64,000 nucleotides of DNA. It comes from Hemicordylus capensis. Taxonomy: Eukaryota > Chordata > Lepidosauria > Squamata > Cordylidae. Below the pieces are notes generated by a model, which had not been told where the DNA came from, ran no database searches, and saw only the letters and a program-made list of their open reading frames with translations. The translations under genes and the position numbers were made by a program. Positions 41,601 to 45,489 of this stretch are shown in pieces. The stretch covers positions 351,764,750 to 351,828,749 of the forward strand of contig NC_069659.1 in NCBI RefSeq assembly GCF_027244095.1. Direction: 5' to 3'. Positions within the stretch are counted from its first letter, which is position 1, and each line of letters starts with the position of its first letter.

Positions 41601-42342
41601 ACCATTAACTAGTGTTGGCCAGAAGGCTGATGCACACCCTTCCTCATTAGGAGATTGAAGCCTGCAAGACAGATGTTGGCCAACATCCTCCCCTAGATTA
41701 GGGAACAAGGACTGAAGAGAATCCCTGCCTTCCATTCAGCAGTGAAGCTCCTCTGGGCAGAGGCTCTCCAGCTGGAGAGGTTGGTTGGACTACAGCTCCC
41801 ACCATGCCTAGTCCGGCATCATCTGGGGACCCCAGCTGGAGAATCCCTACGTTAGCTGGTTGTGAGCAAGCGCTGGAGCGACCAAGGGAAGGCTGGTTGC
41901 TCCGCCTGCCCTCGGTTCTGGAGACTCGCAGCTGCACAATTCACTCTTGGTCGGCTTTTTGCACCTTTGGGAATCATGCCCTCTTCTGTGGGCCTGGAGA
42001 AAATGTAGCTCAGAAGCAGAGCACCCCCCCCCCCCCCGCTCTCTGTGCTTCCTGGGTCTCAGGAATTTTGTTCTTGGAATTCCGGGATTCCCGCGTCTTC
42101 CTGTGGGTGGGGCCCACGTGCTCCCTTTTCCAGCTTGCAGCTTTTCTGTGTCTGAAGATTCAGGAGTGTTTGCCACCTCTGGAAGAGTTAAAACCCAAAC
42201 AAACTTGGCACGTGAATTTCCCGCCTCCCCCCAGCATGGTAGAACACATGTGCCTGCCTTGTGGAATGTTGACTAACCCTCTCTCCTCCTCCTGTCTTTC
42301 AGGGATAACTCCAGCTTCCGAAATACCAAGATCACATTGTGA
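8596..42342 (+). CDS. EIF4E2: Eukaryotic translation initiation factor 4E type 2 (4EHP), seven coding exons
   Basis: Coding segments are 8596-8615, 12655-12769, 16944-17078, 23416-23520, 24125-24277, 24368-24504 and 42303-42342. All have GT-AG junctions and together give 705 nt, or 234 residues plus TGA. The product is the class II eIF4E homologue, a cytoplasmic cap-binding protein that represses translation by competing with eIF4E and works with GIGYF2 and 4E-T. Visible features are a charged N-terminal tail (residues 1-45), the eIF4E fold from about 50, cap-stacking Tyr78 and Trp124, and partner-binding Trp95 (human numbering as I recall it). The only clear difference from human is near residues 33-41 (NDKDKPQGST). 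The C terminus DNSSFRNTKITL corresponds to the shorter vertebrate isoform; I did not find an exon for the longer ending. No frameshift or stop is seen. Confidence 0.97.
8842..8996. mobile_element. Palindromic hAT MITE in intron 1
   Basis: It contains TTCCCTCTAACAGGG at the left and CCCTGTTTGAGGGAA at the right, with mirrored CAGATGGTGTTGACTACAAC arms. GTGCAGGG stands on both sides (8842-8849 and 8989-8996), a plausible exact 8-bp target duplication, although GTGCAGGG is also repeated inside the left end. Confidence 0.75.
8997..9420. other. Intron 1 sequence, partly repeated
   Basis: A short motif of the GGCTGTCAYCC(C/T)GRAAGG type occurs twice (near 9310 and 9373). It appears inverted near 9575-9620, on the other side of the next MITE, so an unrecognised inverted repeat may flank that MITE. 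Confidence 0.4.
9421..9554. mobile_element. Palindromic hAT MITE in intron 1
   Basis: Arms CCCAGATGTTGTTGACTACA and TGTAGTCAACAACATCTGGG are perfect inverted repeats, with TTCCCTCTAACAGGG and CCCTGTTAGAGGGA at the ends. This is one of the best preserved copies. No target duplication is evident. Confidence 0.85.
9555..10062. other. Intron 1, unassigned
   Basis: A short G run near 9778-9787 and a GT-rich patch near 9955-9980 are present. No exon or clear repeat family is visible. Confidence 0.35.
10063..10757. mobile_element. Foldback hAT-type element split by a SINE
   Basis: The left end TAAGGGATGTGCACGAAC and right end GCACATCCCTA belong to the same family as 274-727. GC-rich arms (GGGGGAGGGTGCACTTACC and GGTAAGTGCAACC) are mirrored. 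Flanks CTGTCAGT and CTCTCAGT match at 7 of 8 positions. A SINE occupies 10251-10546 near the loop. Confidence 0.8.
10251..10546 (-). mobile_element. 5S/tRNA chimeric SINE inserted in a foldback hAT element
   Basis: The minus strand gives the complete order: GAGCTGGTCTTGTGGTAGC head, 5S-like GCTAAGCAGGGTCC, GAATGGGAGAC box, tRNA-Ala-like body, and tail CATTATATGGCAGTTTCCTA. It interrupts the hAT copy near its apex, so it is younger than that element. Confidence 0.85.
10758..11642. other. Intron 1, unassigned
   Basis: It contains a C homopolymer near 10855-10870 and no recognisable exon. The remainder is unique-looking. Confidence 0.35.
11643..12165 (-). mobile_element. CR1 LINE, 3' end
   Basis: The sequence matches the CR1 3' segment seen several times here (read on +: CCAGCATCCTGTTTCACA, GAGAATTCCATAGGTTAATT, GTGTGAAAAAGTATTTCCT). 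It is 5' truncated around a T run near 12120. Confidence 0.85.
12166..12654. other. End of intron 1
   Basis: Unassigned sequence ends in a pyrimidine-rich tract and the acceptor TTTGCTAG before exon 2. Confidence 0.5.
12655..12769 (+). CDS. EIF4E2: EIF4E2 coding exon 2
   Basis: It completes Ala7 and encodes LKDDDSGDHDQNEENSTQKD then GEKEKNDKDKPQGSTKRK, followed by GTACGT. This is the acidic-basic, probably disordered N-terminal tail; its second half is the least conserved part of the protein. Confidence 0.97.
12770..13026. other. Start of intron 2
   Basis: Unique-looking intron sequence without a recognisable element. Confidence 0.4.
13027..13790 (-). mobile_element. L2-clade LINE, 3' part
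   Basis: On the minus strand 13333-13551 retains ITPTLKELHSLPISFQAKYK and VLVITYKAQNSSGPGYLRG, equivalent to the L2 copy at 1275-2403. The tip near 13027-13080 has the ATACCACCCCAAA...AAGCGG tail. It is worn by many substitutions. Confidence 0.85.
13851..14183. mobile_element. Palindromic MITE split by an L2-tailed SINE
   Basis: GGCAATCTTGGCTCTCCAAA (13851 on) and AGTTGTAGTTCAACAACAGC with CCTACCCCTGG (to about 14183) are the two ends of one MITE subfamily, also seen at 24783. The SINE at 13885-14098 lies between them. Confidence 0.7.
13885..14098 (-). mobile_element. tRNA-derived SINE with L2-like tail
   Basis: On the minus strand it begins AGTGTGGTGTAGTGGTTAGA, has the B box GAGTTCAAATCCC, and ends GGATATAAAATGTAAAA. 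A close copy lies at 59148-59366 on the plus strand. Confidence 0.85.
14270..14515 (+). mobile_element. CR1 3'-tip remnant followed by tRNA-Ala SINE
   Basis: 14270-14375 ends with a CR1-like tip (GGTCTGATCCAGCAGGGTTC). 14385-14515 reads GAGCATCTGTTTTGCATGCA and GTCCCAGGTTCAATCTCTGG, the anticodon and T arms of the tRNA-Ala-derived SINE. Its tail is missing. Confidence 0.65.
14607..14880 (+). mobile_element. Foldback hAT-type element, one arm only
   Basis: The left end TAGGGATGTGCACGAATTG is followed by GAATCACCCCTGATT and one unit with GGGTGGTTGGTAGG...CTACCACCCAAATTTC. It is a diverged relative of the giant element at 35605-37232. The right end is not found. Confidence 0.65.
14888..14990. 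mobile_element. Palindromic hAT MITE, diverged
   Basis: ATCTTGGGTCCCCAGATGTT and CCAACATCTGAGCACCCAAA are imperfect inverted repeats. Confidence 0.7.
14991..15391. other. Intron 2, unassigned
   Basis: No recognised element. Confidence 0.35.
15392..15572 (+). mobile_element. tRNA-Ala-derived SINE
   Basis: GGTCCCAGGTTCAATCCCTG keeps an almost perfect Pol III B box. The body (GTGTGAAACCCTGAAGAGCT) and tail (AATACTGAGCTAGACAGACC) follow. Confidence 0.8.
15573..16199. other. Intron 2, unassigned
   Basis: Moderately GC-rich sequence with overlapping open frames but no domain or splice support. Confidence 0.35.
16200..16382 (+). mobile_element. tRNA-Ala-derived SINE, old copy
   Basis: AGGCAGAAGGTCCCATGTTG, GAGACCTTGGAAAGC and GGGCTAGATAGACTGATGG keep the order of the family at reduced identity. 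Confidence 0.65.
16383..16943. other. End of intron 2, unique sequence
   Basis: It lacks recognisable repeats and contains AT-rich, homeodomain-like motifs (CCATTATCC, CTATTAACAG). It ends at the CTGCACAG acceptor of exon 3. It may hold conserved non-coding sequence, which cannot be tested here. Confidence 0.4.
16944..17078 (+). CDS. EIF4E2: EIF4E2 coding exon 3
   Basis: It encodes residues 46-90, AVVPGPAEHPLQYNYTFWYS through SQSYEQNIKQIGTFAS, then GTGAGT. It includes the HPLQYNYTFWY core strand and cap-stacking Tyr78. It appears identical to human over its whole length. Confidence 0.98.
17172..17352 (+). mobile_element. tRNA-Ala-derived SINE, old copy
   Basis: CCCCAGGTTCAGTCCCTGGG (B box) and AAAGACCCCTGCCTGAGACC with CTGTAAGGCAGCTC identify the family. 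Confidence 0.75.
17476..17948 (-). mobile_element. 5S/tRNA chimeric SINE interrupted by a MITE
   Basis: Pieces 17476-17567 and 17704-17948 together give tail, tRNA-like body and 5S-like head on the minus strand. The tail side contains a local duplication of TTCATCTAGCTCAG. The MITE sits at the SINE position GTCTACAC. Confidence 0.85.
17568..17703. mobile_element. 136-bp palindromic hAT MITE inside a SINE
   Basis: The ends CAGGGATTCTCAACG and CGTTGAGAATCCCTG are perfect inverted repeats. The arms contain CCAGATGTTATTGGACTTCA and mirrored sequence. The right flank is GTCTACAC; the left flank has been rearranged, so the target duplication is not seen here. Length and subfamily equal the copy at 51923-52058. 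Confidence 0.9.
17949..18564. other. Intron 3, mostly unassigned
   Basis: A short CR1-like tip (CAGGATGCTGGACTAAAAAG) is visible near 18480-18560. The rest is not recognised. Confidence 0.4.
18565..18746 (+). mobile_element. 5S/tRNA chimeric SINE, tail lost
   Basis: TGTGGTAGCAAGCATGACTT, GCTAATCAGGGTCC and GAATGGGAGACTAG give the 5S part, and GGTTCCAGGTTCCCTCCCTG the tRNA-like part. It stops exactly where a hAT-type end begins. Confidence 0.8.
18747..19016 (+). mobile_element. Foldback hAT-type element, left part
   Basis: TAGGGATGTGCATGGAACC opens the element. The arms around GGGCCAACGGGGTGGCAGGG and GTGGGGGAAGAGTG match the type at 274-727. A CA-rich run near 18961-18983 follows, and the right end is missing. 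Confidence 0.7.
19046..19340 (+). mobile_element. 5S/tRNA chimeric SINE, near full length
   Basis: The order is GGTAGCAAGCATTGTCCCC, 5S-like CTAAGCAGGACCCACC, GAATGGCAGAC, then GAAGAGAATCTGCTTGTTTG and GCATGCAGAAGGTTCCAAG (tRNA-Ala anticodon and T arm), then the tail. This copy shows the tRNA part most clearly. Confidence 0.9.
19341..19804. other. Intron 3, unassigned
   Basis: AT-rich then C-rich sequence without recognised element. Confidence 0.35.
19805..20060 (-). mobile_element. LINE-tailed repeat (L2-like 3' end), copy 1
   Basis: Its reverse complement matches 29190-29440, with the shared segments CAGCATCCCTCCAGTGGCTG and TTGTTGCTGGTGTC-like bases, then TTTGGGGACAGGG and a TATAAATATTTG tip. 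It is probably an L2-partnered SINE or L2 3' end. Confidence 0.75.
20061..20771. other. Intron 3, unassigned
   Basis: A TGTATGTATGTATGTA tract lies near 20160. Bases near 20715-20770 (GCAAGCCCCCTCAGGGCAGG) resemble a LINE 3' end. Otherwise nothing is recognised. Confidence 0.4.
20772..20950. mobile_element. Palindromic TA-type MITE, copy 1
   Basis: The ends TATTCACCTGAATCCAAGAC and GTTTGGGTAAATA are inverted. CTTAAATTCAGAGTTC near the right end mirrors the left end loosely. A related copy lies at 44245-44407. Confidence 0.55.
20951..21974. other. Intron 3, unassigned
   Basis: Overlapping open frames around 21560-21910 lack domains and splice support. No repeat is recognised. Confidence 0.35.
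21975..22112 (+). mobile_element. L2 LINE 3' tip
   Basis: TTGTAAACCACCCAGAGACG and GGGGCGGTATAAAAATAAG with an A-rich TAAATGAATAAATAAAA tail are the L2 3' end. Confidence 0.8.
22533..22660. mobile_element. Palindromic MITE, CTCAACTTC subfamily
   Basis: TCAACTTCAGTCCTCCTGCA opens it and GGGGATTATGGGAGTTGTAG lies in the right arm. The same subfamily is at 54703-54842. Confidence 0.75.
22828..23012 (-). mobile_element. CR1 LINE 3' end, other subfamily
   Basis: AATCACAGAATCATAGGATG and CCCTGACAGATGGCTGCCCA are typical of an older CR1 3' end, as in birds and turtles. It differs from the younger CR1 copies of this window. Confidence 0.8.
23018..23217 (+). mobile_element. Unnamed repeat X, copy 1
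   Basis: It starts CAGTGTTCCCTCTAAGGCG and contains TTTTAGATCCTACTCAGG, CAGGAAGGTCCCACT and CCAGAACAAAACTCAT. A copy with the same order lies at 37964-38163. The start equals the end of the CAGTG-type MITEs, suggesting a longer relative. Confidence 0.7.
23416..23520 (+). CDS. EIF4E2: EIF4E2 coding exon 4
   Basis: It encodes residues 91-125, VEQFWRFYSHMVRPGDLTGH through FKEGIKPMWE, between TACAG and GTGAGT. It includes Trp95, the dorsal partner-binding residue, and Trp124, which stacks on the cap. Confidence 0.98.
23521..24124. other. Intron 4
   Basis: This 604-bp intron has no recognised repeat. It ends in CTCCTCTCCCCAG. Confidence 0.6.
24125..24277 (+). CDS. EIF4E2: EIF4E2 coding exon 5
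   Basis: It encodes residues 126-176, DDANKNGGKWIIRLRKGLAS through ICGAVVSVRFQ, then GTAGGC. It carries the GGKW and RLRKG segment that contacts cap phosphates in the family. Confidence 0.98.
24368..24504 (+). CDS. EIF4E2: EIF4E2 coding exon 6
   Basis: It encodes residues 177-221, EDIISIWNKTASDQATTARI through MEYKTHTDSI, plus two bases of Lys222, after a 90-bp intron. The donor is AA|GTACGT. Reading on into intron 6 would add about 20 residues before a stop at 24563-24565, so intron retention would still give a short tail. Confidence 0.97.
24505..24782. other. Start of intron 6
   Basis: No recognised element; a short alternating GT/CA tract is present near 24600. Confidence 0.4.
24783..25045. 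mobile_element. Two palindromic MITEs back to back
   Basis: 24783-24914 opens AGGGGTAGGCAATCTTGGCT and closes with mirrored sequence. 24915-25045 opens AGGGTTCCCAACCTTGAG and closes AAGGTTGAGAATCCTCTG. They are different subfamilies joined with almost no spacer, so the second probably landed at the end of the first. Confidence 0.75.
25046..26284. other. Intron 6, unassigned
   Basis: A (GATT)n-like tract lies near 25459-25478. Bases 25890-26060 look unique and could be conserved. No exon is recognised. Confidence 0.35.
26285..26525 (-). mobile_element. CR1 LINE 3' end, old copy
   Basis: CTGCTCTGCTGGATGAGACC and TCATCTAATTCAGCCGTCC match a diverged CR1 3' end. Confidence 0.65.
26526..27195. 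other. Intron 6, unassigned
   Basis: Frames on both strands near 26530-26890 lack domains. No repeat is recognised. Confidence 0.35.
27196..27332. mobile_element. Palindromic hAT MITE
   Basis: AGGCTCCCAACCGTGGGCCC and GAGAACCCCTGA ends flank the ACTACAACTTCCATCACC and GTGGGAGTTGTAGTCCAAC arms. Confidence 0.75.
27333..29189. other. Intron 6, mostly unassigned
   Basis: An L2-like tail on the minus strand is suggested near 27545-27665. The remainder, including C-rich and G-rich tracts near 28240-28360, shows no exon or named repeat. Confidence 0.35.
29190..29440 (+). mobile_element. LINE-tailed repeat (L2-like 3' end), copy 2
   Basis: It matches the reverse complement of 19805-20060, ending AACCGCTTTGGGGAAATGG and GCGCTATATAAATATTTG. 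Confidence 0.75.
29441..31586. other. Intron 6, unassigned
   Basis: A (GTTT)n tract lies at about 29880-29912. Several long frames near 29960-30590 have low-complexity content and no domain. No exon is recognised. Confidence 0.35.
31587..31905 (-). mobile_element. CR1 LINE 3' end
   Basis: CCAACATCCTGTTTCACACA, TAGACCTCTCTTCCATGAAG and GAGAATTCCACAAGTTGATT match the young CR1 type at 57797. Confidence 0.85.
31906..32825. other. Intron 6, unassigned
   Basis: A short poly-A lies near 32065 and a purine-rich GAGGGGG tract near 32270-32390. No exon or named repeat. Confidence 0.35.
32826..33060 (-). mobile_element. CR1 LINE 3' end, old copy
   Basis: CATCCATCTAGCCCAGCAGC and CCAGATGCCTCCAGGAAGC are diverged CR1 tip sequence. 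Confidence 0.65.
33283..33398. mobile_element. CAGTG-type palindromic hAT MITE, shortened
   Basis: It opens CAGTGTTCCCTCTACCTGGG and closes GGCATCTGGGAACCCCTGG and TACAGAGAATACTG. The loop is shorter than in other copies. Confidence 0.75.
33399..34051. other. Intron 6, GC-rich unassigned block
   Basis: Long overlapping open frames on both strands reflect high GC content and include SINE sequence at one end. No domain supports a gene. Confidence 0.35.
34052..34635. mobile_element. Cluster of three or four SINE fragments
   Basis: 34052-34232 (+) is a 5S/tRNA SINE body and tail. 34225-34310 (-) is a tail fragment in the opposite direction. 34385-34580 (-) is a tRNA-Ala SINE (GATTGAACCCGGGACCACC on +). 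34580-34635 is another scrap. The facing tails form an imperfect inverted repeat. Confidence 0.7.
34636..35604. other. Intron 6, unique sequence
   Basis: No repeat is recognised between about 34640 and 35596. The segment 34950-35160 (AAAATAGCGCCAGTGG, TTTTATGTTTATTGTGG, TTTCCAATCAAAAAATGGC) has the look of a conserved non-coding element. ATTCACAT at 35597-35604 is the left target duplication of the next element. Confidence 0.4.
35787..36470. repeat. Tandem ~150-bp units, left arm
   Basis: GGTAG motifs recur near 35793, 35941, 36097, 36242 and 36389. Each is followed by ACCCCAATTTCAGGGGGATT-like sequence and TGATTTTT. Units differ by scattered substitutions. Confidence 0.85.
36650..37060. repeat. 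Tandem ~150-bp units, right arm (reverse complement)
   Basis: CTACCACCCCACCCCACTA recurs near 36667, 36812 and 36969, with CCCCCTGAAATTGGGGTGG between, which mirrors the left-arm units. Confidence 0.85.
37415..37600 (+). mobile_element. tRNA-Ala SINE fragment followed by 5S-type SINE head
   Basis: 37415-37528 has GAAGGTCCCAGATTCAATCC and AAAAGGACCTCAGG. 37531-37600 has ACTTGTGGTAGTGAGCATGA and TTGCTAAGAAAGGGTCC, the 5S-type head, which then stops. Confidence 0.65.
37601..37963. other. Intron 6, unassigned
   Basis: TGATGGCCCCTTCTCATATCCTG and CGATGGCCCCATCTCACATCCTG at about 37741 and 37881 suggest a roughly 140-bp imperfect direct duplication. No family recognised. Confidence 0.4.
37964..38163 (+). 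mobile_element. Unnamed repeat X, copy 2
   Basis: It has the same order as 23018-23217: CAGTGTTCCCTCTTAAGGC, TTTTAGATCCTGCTCAGG, CAGGAAGGTCCCACT and CCAGAACAAAACTCA. Confidence 0.7.
38164..40804. other. Intron 6, largely unique
   Basis: 38380-38700 is AT-rich unique sequence with homeodomain-like motifs (AATTATATCC, TTTAATTATAAATTGG), a candidate conserved element. 38757-38880 resembles a LINE 3' end on the minus strand. Frames near 39990-40990 lack domains. Confidence 0.35.
40805..40957 (+). mobile_element. tRNA-Ala-derived SINE, diverged
   Basis: GGGTGGAGCATCTGTGCTGC, TCCTGGCAGCATCTCC and TGAGCTAGGTGGACTCC keep the family order. Confidence 0.6.
40958..41757. other. Intron 6, unassigned
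   Basis: No recognised repeat or exon. Confidence 0.35.
41758..41855. mobile_element. Palindromic MITE, diverged
   Basis: AGGCTCTCCAGCTGGAGAGG opens it, GGACTACAGCTCCCACCATG is the left arm, and CTGGAGAATCCCTACG closes it. Confidence 0.65.
41856..42302. other. End of intron 6
   Basis: A C run near 42027-42040 is followed by unassigned sequence. It ends in a strong polypyrimidine tract (CTCTCCTCCTCCTGTCTTTC) and AG at 42301-42302. Confidence 0.6.
42303..42342 (+). CDS. EIF4E2: EIF4E2 last coding exon (exon 7)
   Basis: It completes Lys222 with G and encodes DNSSFRNTKITL, then TGA at 42340-42342. This 12-residue ending matches the shorter vertebrate 4EHP isoform. A longer open frame overlapping it in another phase is not coding. 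Confidence 0.95.
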
Positions 42343-42745
42343 GGAGGTGGGGGGCGGTGTGGTGGTCCAGCACCTCCTCCTCAGCCTGGCCCAGCAAAGG
42401 CGGGGGGCGCCTGTCTCCATGCGTGCTCTGCAGCCTCTGCCTGCTGAGGAGGTTGCAGGACGGCCTGGGCTCTTGACCCCCTGCAGATGCCACCAAAGAC
42501 TGACCTTCTGGCCCCCAGGCCCCTTCGCTGGCTGAGTGGGTGGACGTCCTTGGCATCCCTTCGCAGGGCTGGCGGGGGCCTCCTGCCTCGCCCCGTTTGG
42601 TTCGGAGGCTGCTCCTGCTAAGGGCCACCTTCTGGCCGGGTGGTTTCCAGTATTACACATGTCTCTGCGTCCTGCCGCAGAGCCAGCCTAATAGATGGCA
42701 AGTGCCCCACTTTCACTTCTGCCAATAAACAATTAGGCCTCTATT
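42343..42745 (+). other. EIF4E2: EIF4E2 3' UTR
   Basis: The 3' UTR is GC-rich, with no repeat. It ends just after the poly(A) signal; the exact cleavage site is not visible. Confidence 0.7.
42724..42729 (+). promoter_or_regulatory. EIF4E2: Poly(A) signal AATAAA
   Basis: This is the first canonical hexamer after the stop codon, 382 bp downstream. It is followed by a T/G-bearing stretch (TCTGTGTTGCTGGGTCTGTT), consistent with a downstream element. Confidence 0.75.
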
Positions 42746-43443
42746 CCCACCTCTGTGTTGCTGGGTCTGTTTCTAGATCTCTGAGAGGAAACCTTAGAAG
42801 GCGGGGAAGCAAAATCCCTTCTTGACGCTTGGGCTTCACTGCAGTTGTAGCAGCTCATCCTAAGGAGTGCGTGCACCAAACCAGACACAGCTGCCTCTGG
42901 CTGCCTTGTCAGCCCCCCCCCCCAGCTCATTGGGTCAAGCCGCTACTACATTGCAGAGGCTTACAGCAGGTTAAAACACACAGTGGCGGGGGGTTCCACA
43001 GCTGGATGCTGCTGGTTCTTCTGCGAGCAGCACAAATTACTGCACAAATTGCATCAATGATGCCAGTTTTCTTTTGAGGTGATATTCTGATCAAATAGGA
43101 TAGATATATTCAGTGGCCAACATCCGGACTTAACACTGTGCTTGTGCAGTCCCCTGGTGGCAGCCAGGAGCTTGCCTGCCTGCCTGGCGTTGCGCTGACG
43201 CACACATGTCTGCACTTGCTCAACAAGGGGCGTGCCTCCTGCCACGAAACCCCGCTTTCAGGTTTCGCAAGGGACCTTTGCACAAGGGTGTAACTTTGGA
43301 CATCCCCGGGGAGTTGGCACGGCAGCCTTGTCCATTGCACAGCACTCGCCTGAATATCTGCCAGTGTCTCAGAACGGGGCTGGTGCAAGGGAAGAAGAGC
43401 AGAAATGTAGCCAGGTGTTAAAGGAATTGCGCCCAGGGCAGGG
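42746..43443. other. Intergenic, unassigned
   Basis: No exon or named repeat. A C run lies near 42916. Confidence 0.35.
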
Positions 43444-43565
43444 CAGGGGTGGGCAAACCTGTTTCGCTGTTGCTGTTGCTGGACTACTCCAATTCGTGGT
43501 GGCTGGGGAAGATGGGAGTTGTAGTTCAGCAACAGCTGCAGGGCCAAGTTTGCCCACTCCTGCTC
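43444..43565. mobile_element. Palindromic MITE, GGGCAAAC subfamily
   Basis: GGGGTGGGCAAACCTGTTTC opens it and AGTTTGCCCACTCCTG closes it. GTTGCTGTTGCTGGACTAC and GTAGTTCAGCAACAGC are the arms. Confidence 0.75.
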
Positions 43566-44244
43566 TAGAACCTGCAAAGGGGTCTGTGCACTCTCCCCTC
43601 CCCATACCAGAGGTCCAGCAGATGAGGTTTTAAAACTGTTCCTTGGGCTGTACCACTTCAGACCAGGATGAGGGTTCGAGCCCAGACCTTGTCCTGACAT
43701 GGTTTCCTACGTGCAAGGATGTGATATGTTTTTTTCAAAAAATATTATTTCCATGGGGAATATTCAACCACGCTACCCGCCCAGCAGCCTAAAGCAGCAG
43801 AGGCGAAGAACCTCATCTTCCATTTGTCTGAATCAGGCCTAAACTTCAATCCCTTTTGCCTTTTAAAAGCTCTTCTTTGCACAGACAAGGCCTAGAAACT
43901 GCTCTCCATTTGGAAAGAAAGGTGGAATGTTCAGAAATCAGGTGGGTACGCTGGATGGACTGGTGGAAACTCGGTTCCTCGGTGTTGCTGGTGCTTTAAG
44001 AAAACACGTGAAGCTGTCTTACATTTGAGTTGAGTTGCTGGTTGATCTTGCCCAGAAATCTCTACCATGACTGTCATTGGCACCTCAGTGCTTCTGGCAG
44101 GGGTCTTTCCCAGTGCTCTCACCTGAGATAACTCGGGTTCAGTTTTATTTCCATGTGGACCAGAAGAGAAGTACATAATGCAGTCCATAAAATAATAGAA
44201 GCTACATAACCTGGGATGTCTGGAAACACTGGGAAAACCTAACC
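43566..44244. other. Intergenic, unassigned
   Basis: Nothing recognised. Confidence 0.35.
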
Positions 44245-44407
44245 TATTTACCTGAATAGAAGGCAACTCTGAATGTAAGAAGATGCCTTAAAAGATAAAG
44301 GTTGAACATAGGTACCCAAAAGAAAGAAAATTCTGAATTCAAGACAACCACCTTATATTTAACAGGAAAGAACTGGGGAGAAACCACATCTTGGATTTGG
44401 GTAAATA
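44245..44407. mobile_element. Palindromic TA-type MITE, copy 2
   Basis: The ends TATTTACCTGAATA and TTTGGGTAAATA are inverted. TCTGAATTCAAGACAACC in the interior echoes the copy at 20772. Confidence 0.55.
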
Positions 44408-44427
44408 CAAAGGATCTTTCATGGGAG

Positions 44428-44713
44428 GAGAGCTGGTCTTGTGGTTGCAAGCATGAATTGTCTTAGTCTGCCCTGGTTTTCATTTGAATGGGAGACTACA
44501 CGGAAACACTGCCAGATATTCCCCTGAGGGGATGGAGCCGCTCTGCGAAGAGCATCTAGGTTCCAAGTTCCCTCCCTGGCAGCATCTCCAAGATAGGGCT
44601 GAGAGAGTCCTGCCTGCAGCCTTGGAGAAGCCGCTGCCAGTCTGTGAAGACAATACTGAGCTAGATAGACCAAGGGTCTGGCTCAGTAGAAGGCAGCTTC
44701 CTATGTCCCTATG
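44428..44713 (+). mobile_element. 5S/tRNA chimeric SINE
   Basis: GAGAGCTGGTCTTGTGGTTG opens it; CTGCCCTGGTTTTCATTTG and GAATGGGAGACTACA are the 5S part. GAGGGGATGGAGCCGCTCTG and TTCCAAGTTCCCTCCCTGG are the tRNA-like part. The tail ends AAGGCAGCTTCCTATG. Confidence 0.9.
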
Positions 44714-45489
44714 CACAGAAGATGTGTGAACAGATGCTCCCTAAGGAAGTGCCCCTACTTACAGGGGATAGGGATGTAACTGGGAGAGTCAGGTAATCTA
44801 GGAGTTTTGTCCCATGTCCTCCATTGCACAGCTGTCCCTGCTGTCCCTGGCAAAGCTTTCAGAGCCTTTAATGAACTGCTTTATTGGGATATTGATTGAC
44901 AGCAATGCTGATAGAGAGCTGTTGACATGTCACACTGGATCCCTTTGTTTCCATTGTGCCACATGGGGGAGATCCCTGGGGTTTTCCAAACAATAAAAGA
45001 AAACCACCAGCCCGGCCGCAAACCCTCTAAAGCGGGGGCCCTTATCCGGACTGTTAGACGCTTCAGATGTGGCCCTCAGCATCCCTTCAGGACCATGTGC
45101 AAATCACTGATCCGTCTGCAGGGCTAGGAAGCGGATGAACCTTGGTCCCAACCTGCCCTCCTCTGAATTATCATCATCATGACCTGGTTTCTCTAGTGCT
45201 TAAAATAAGCATTTTGCACAACATTTTAAAAGATGACTCCCTGCTCAGAGGCAGGCAGTCTAAGTGAAGACGAGATGAGGGTGGGGGAGCATTTCTATTA
45301 ATTTACAGGTGCTTTCCTCGAGGACAAAGAGGCAGACGTAGCTGCAGATAGACTTGAGGACTGGCTGATAGACCAGGTGCCCACTGGAGCAGTGACTCGA
45401 TCAGTGGGTTCACATTTAGAATTAAAAGCGGGGTCTCAAGTGGAGTGCAGCACAAAGACCAGAATATTAACAGCAGCCTCTTTTAGGGG
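44714..45489. other. Intergenic, unassigned
   Basis: Nothing firmly recognised. Confidence 0.35.

Noticed and set aside
41804-42535. 243-codon open frame over the last EIF4E2 exon
   Set aside because: It overlaps the real exon in another phase, includes intron and MITE sequence, and has no domain.
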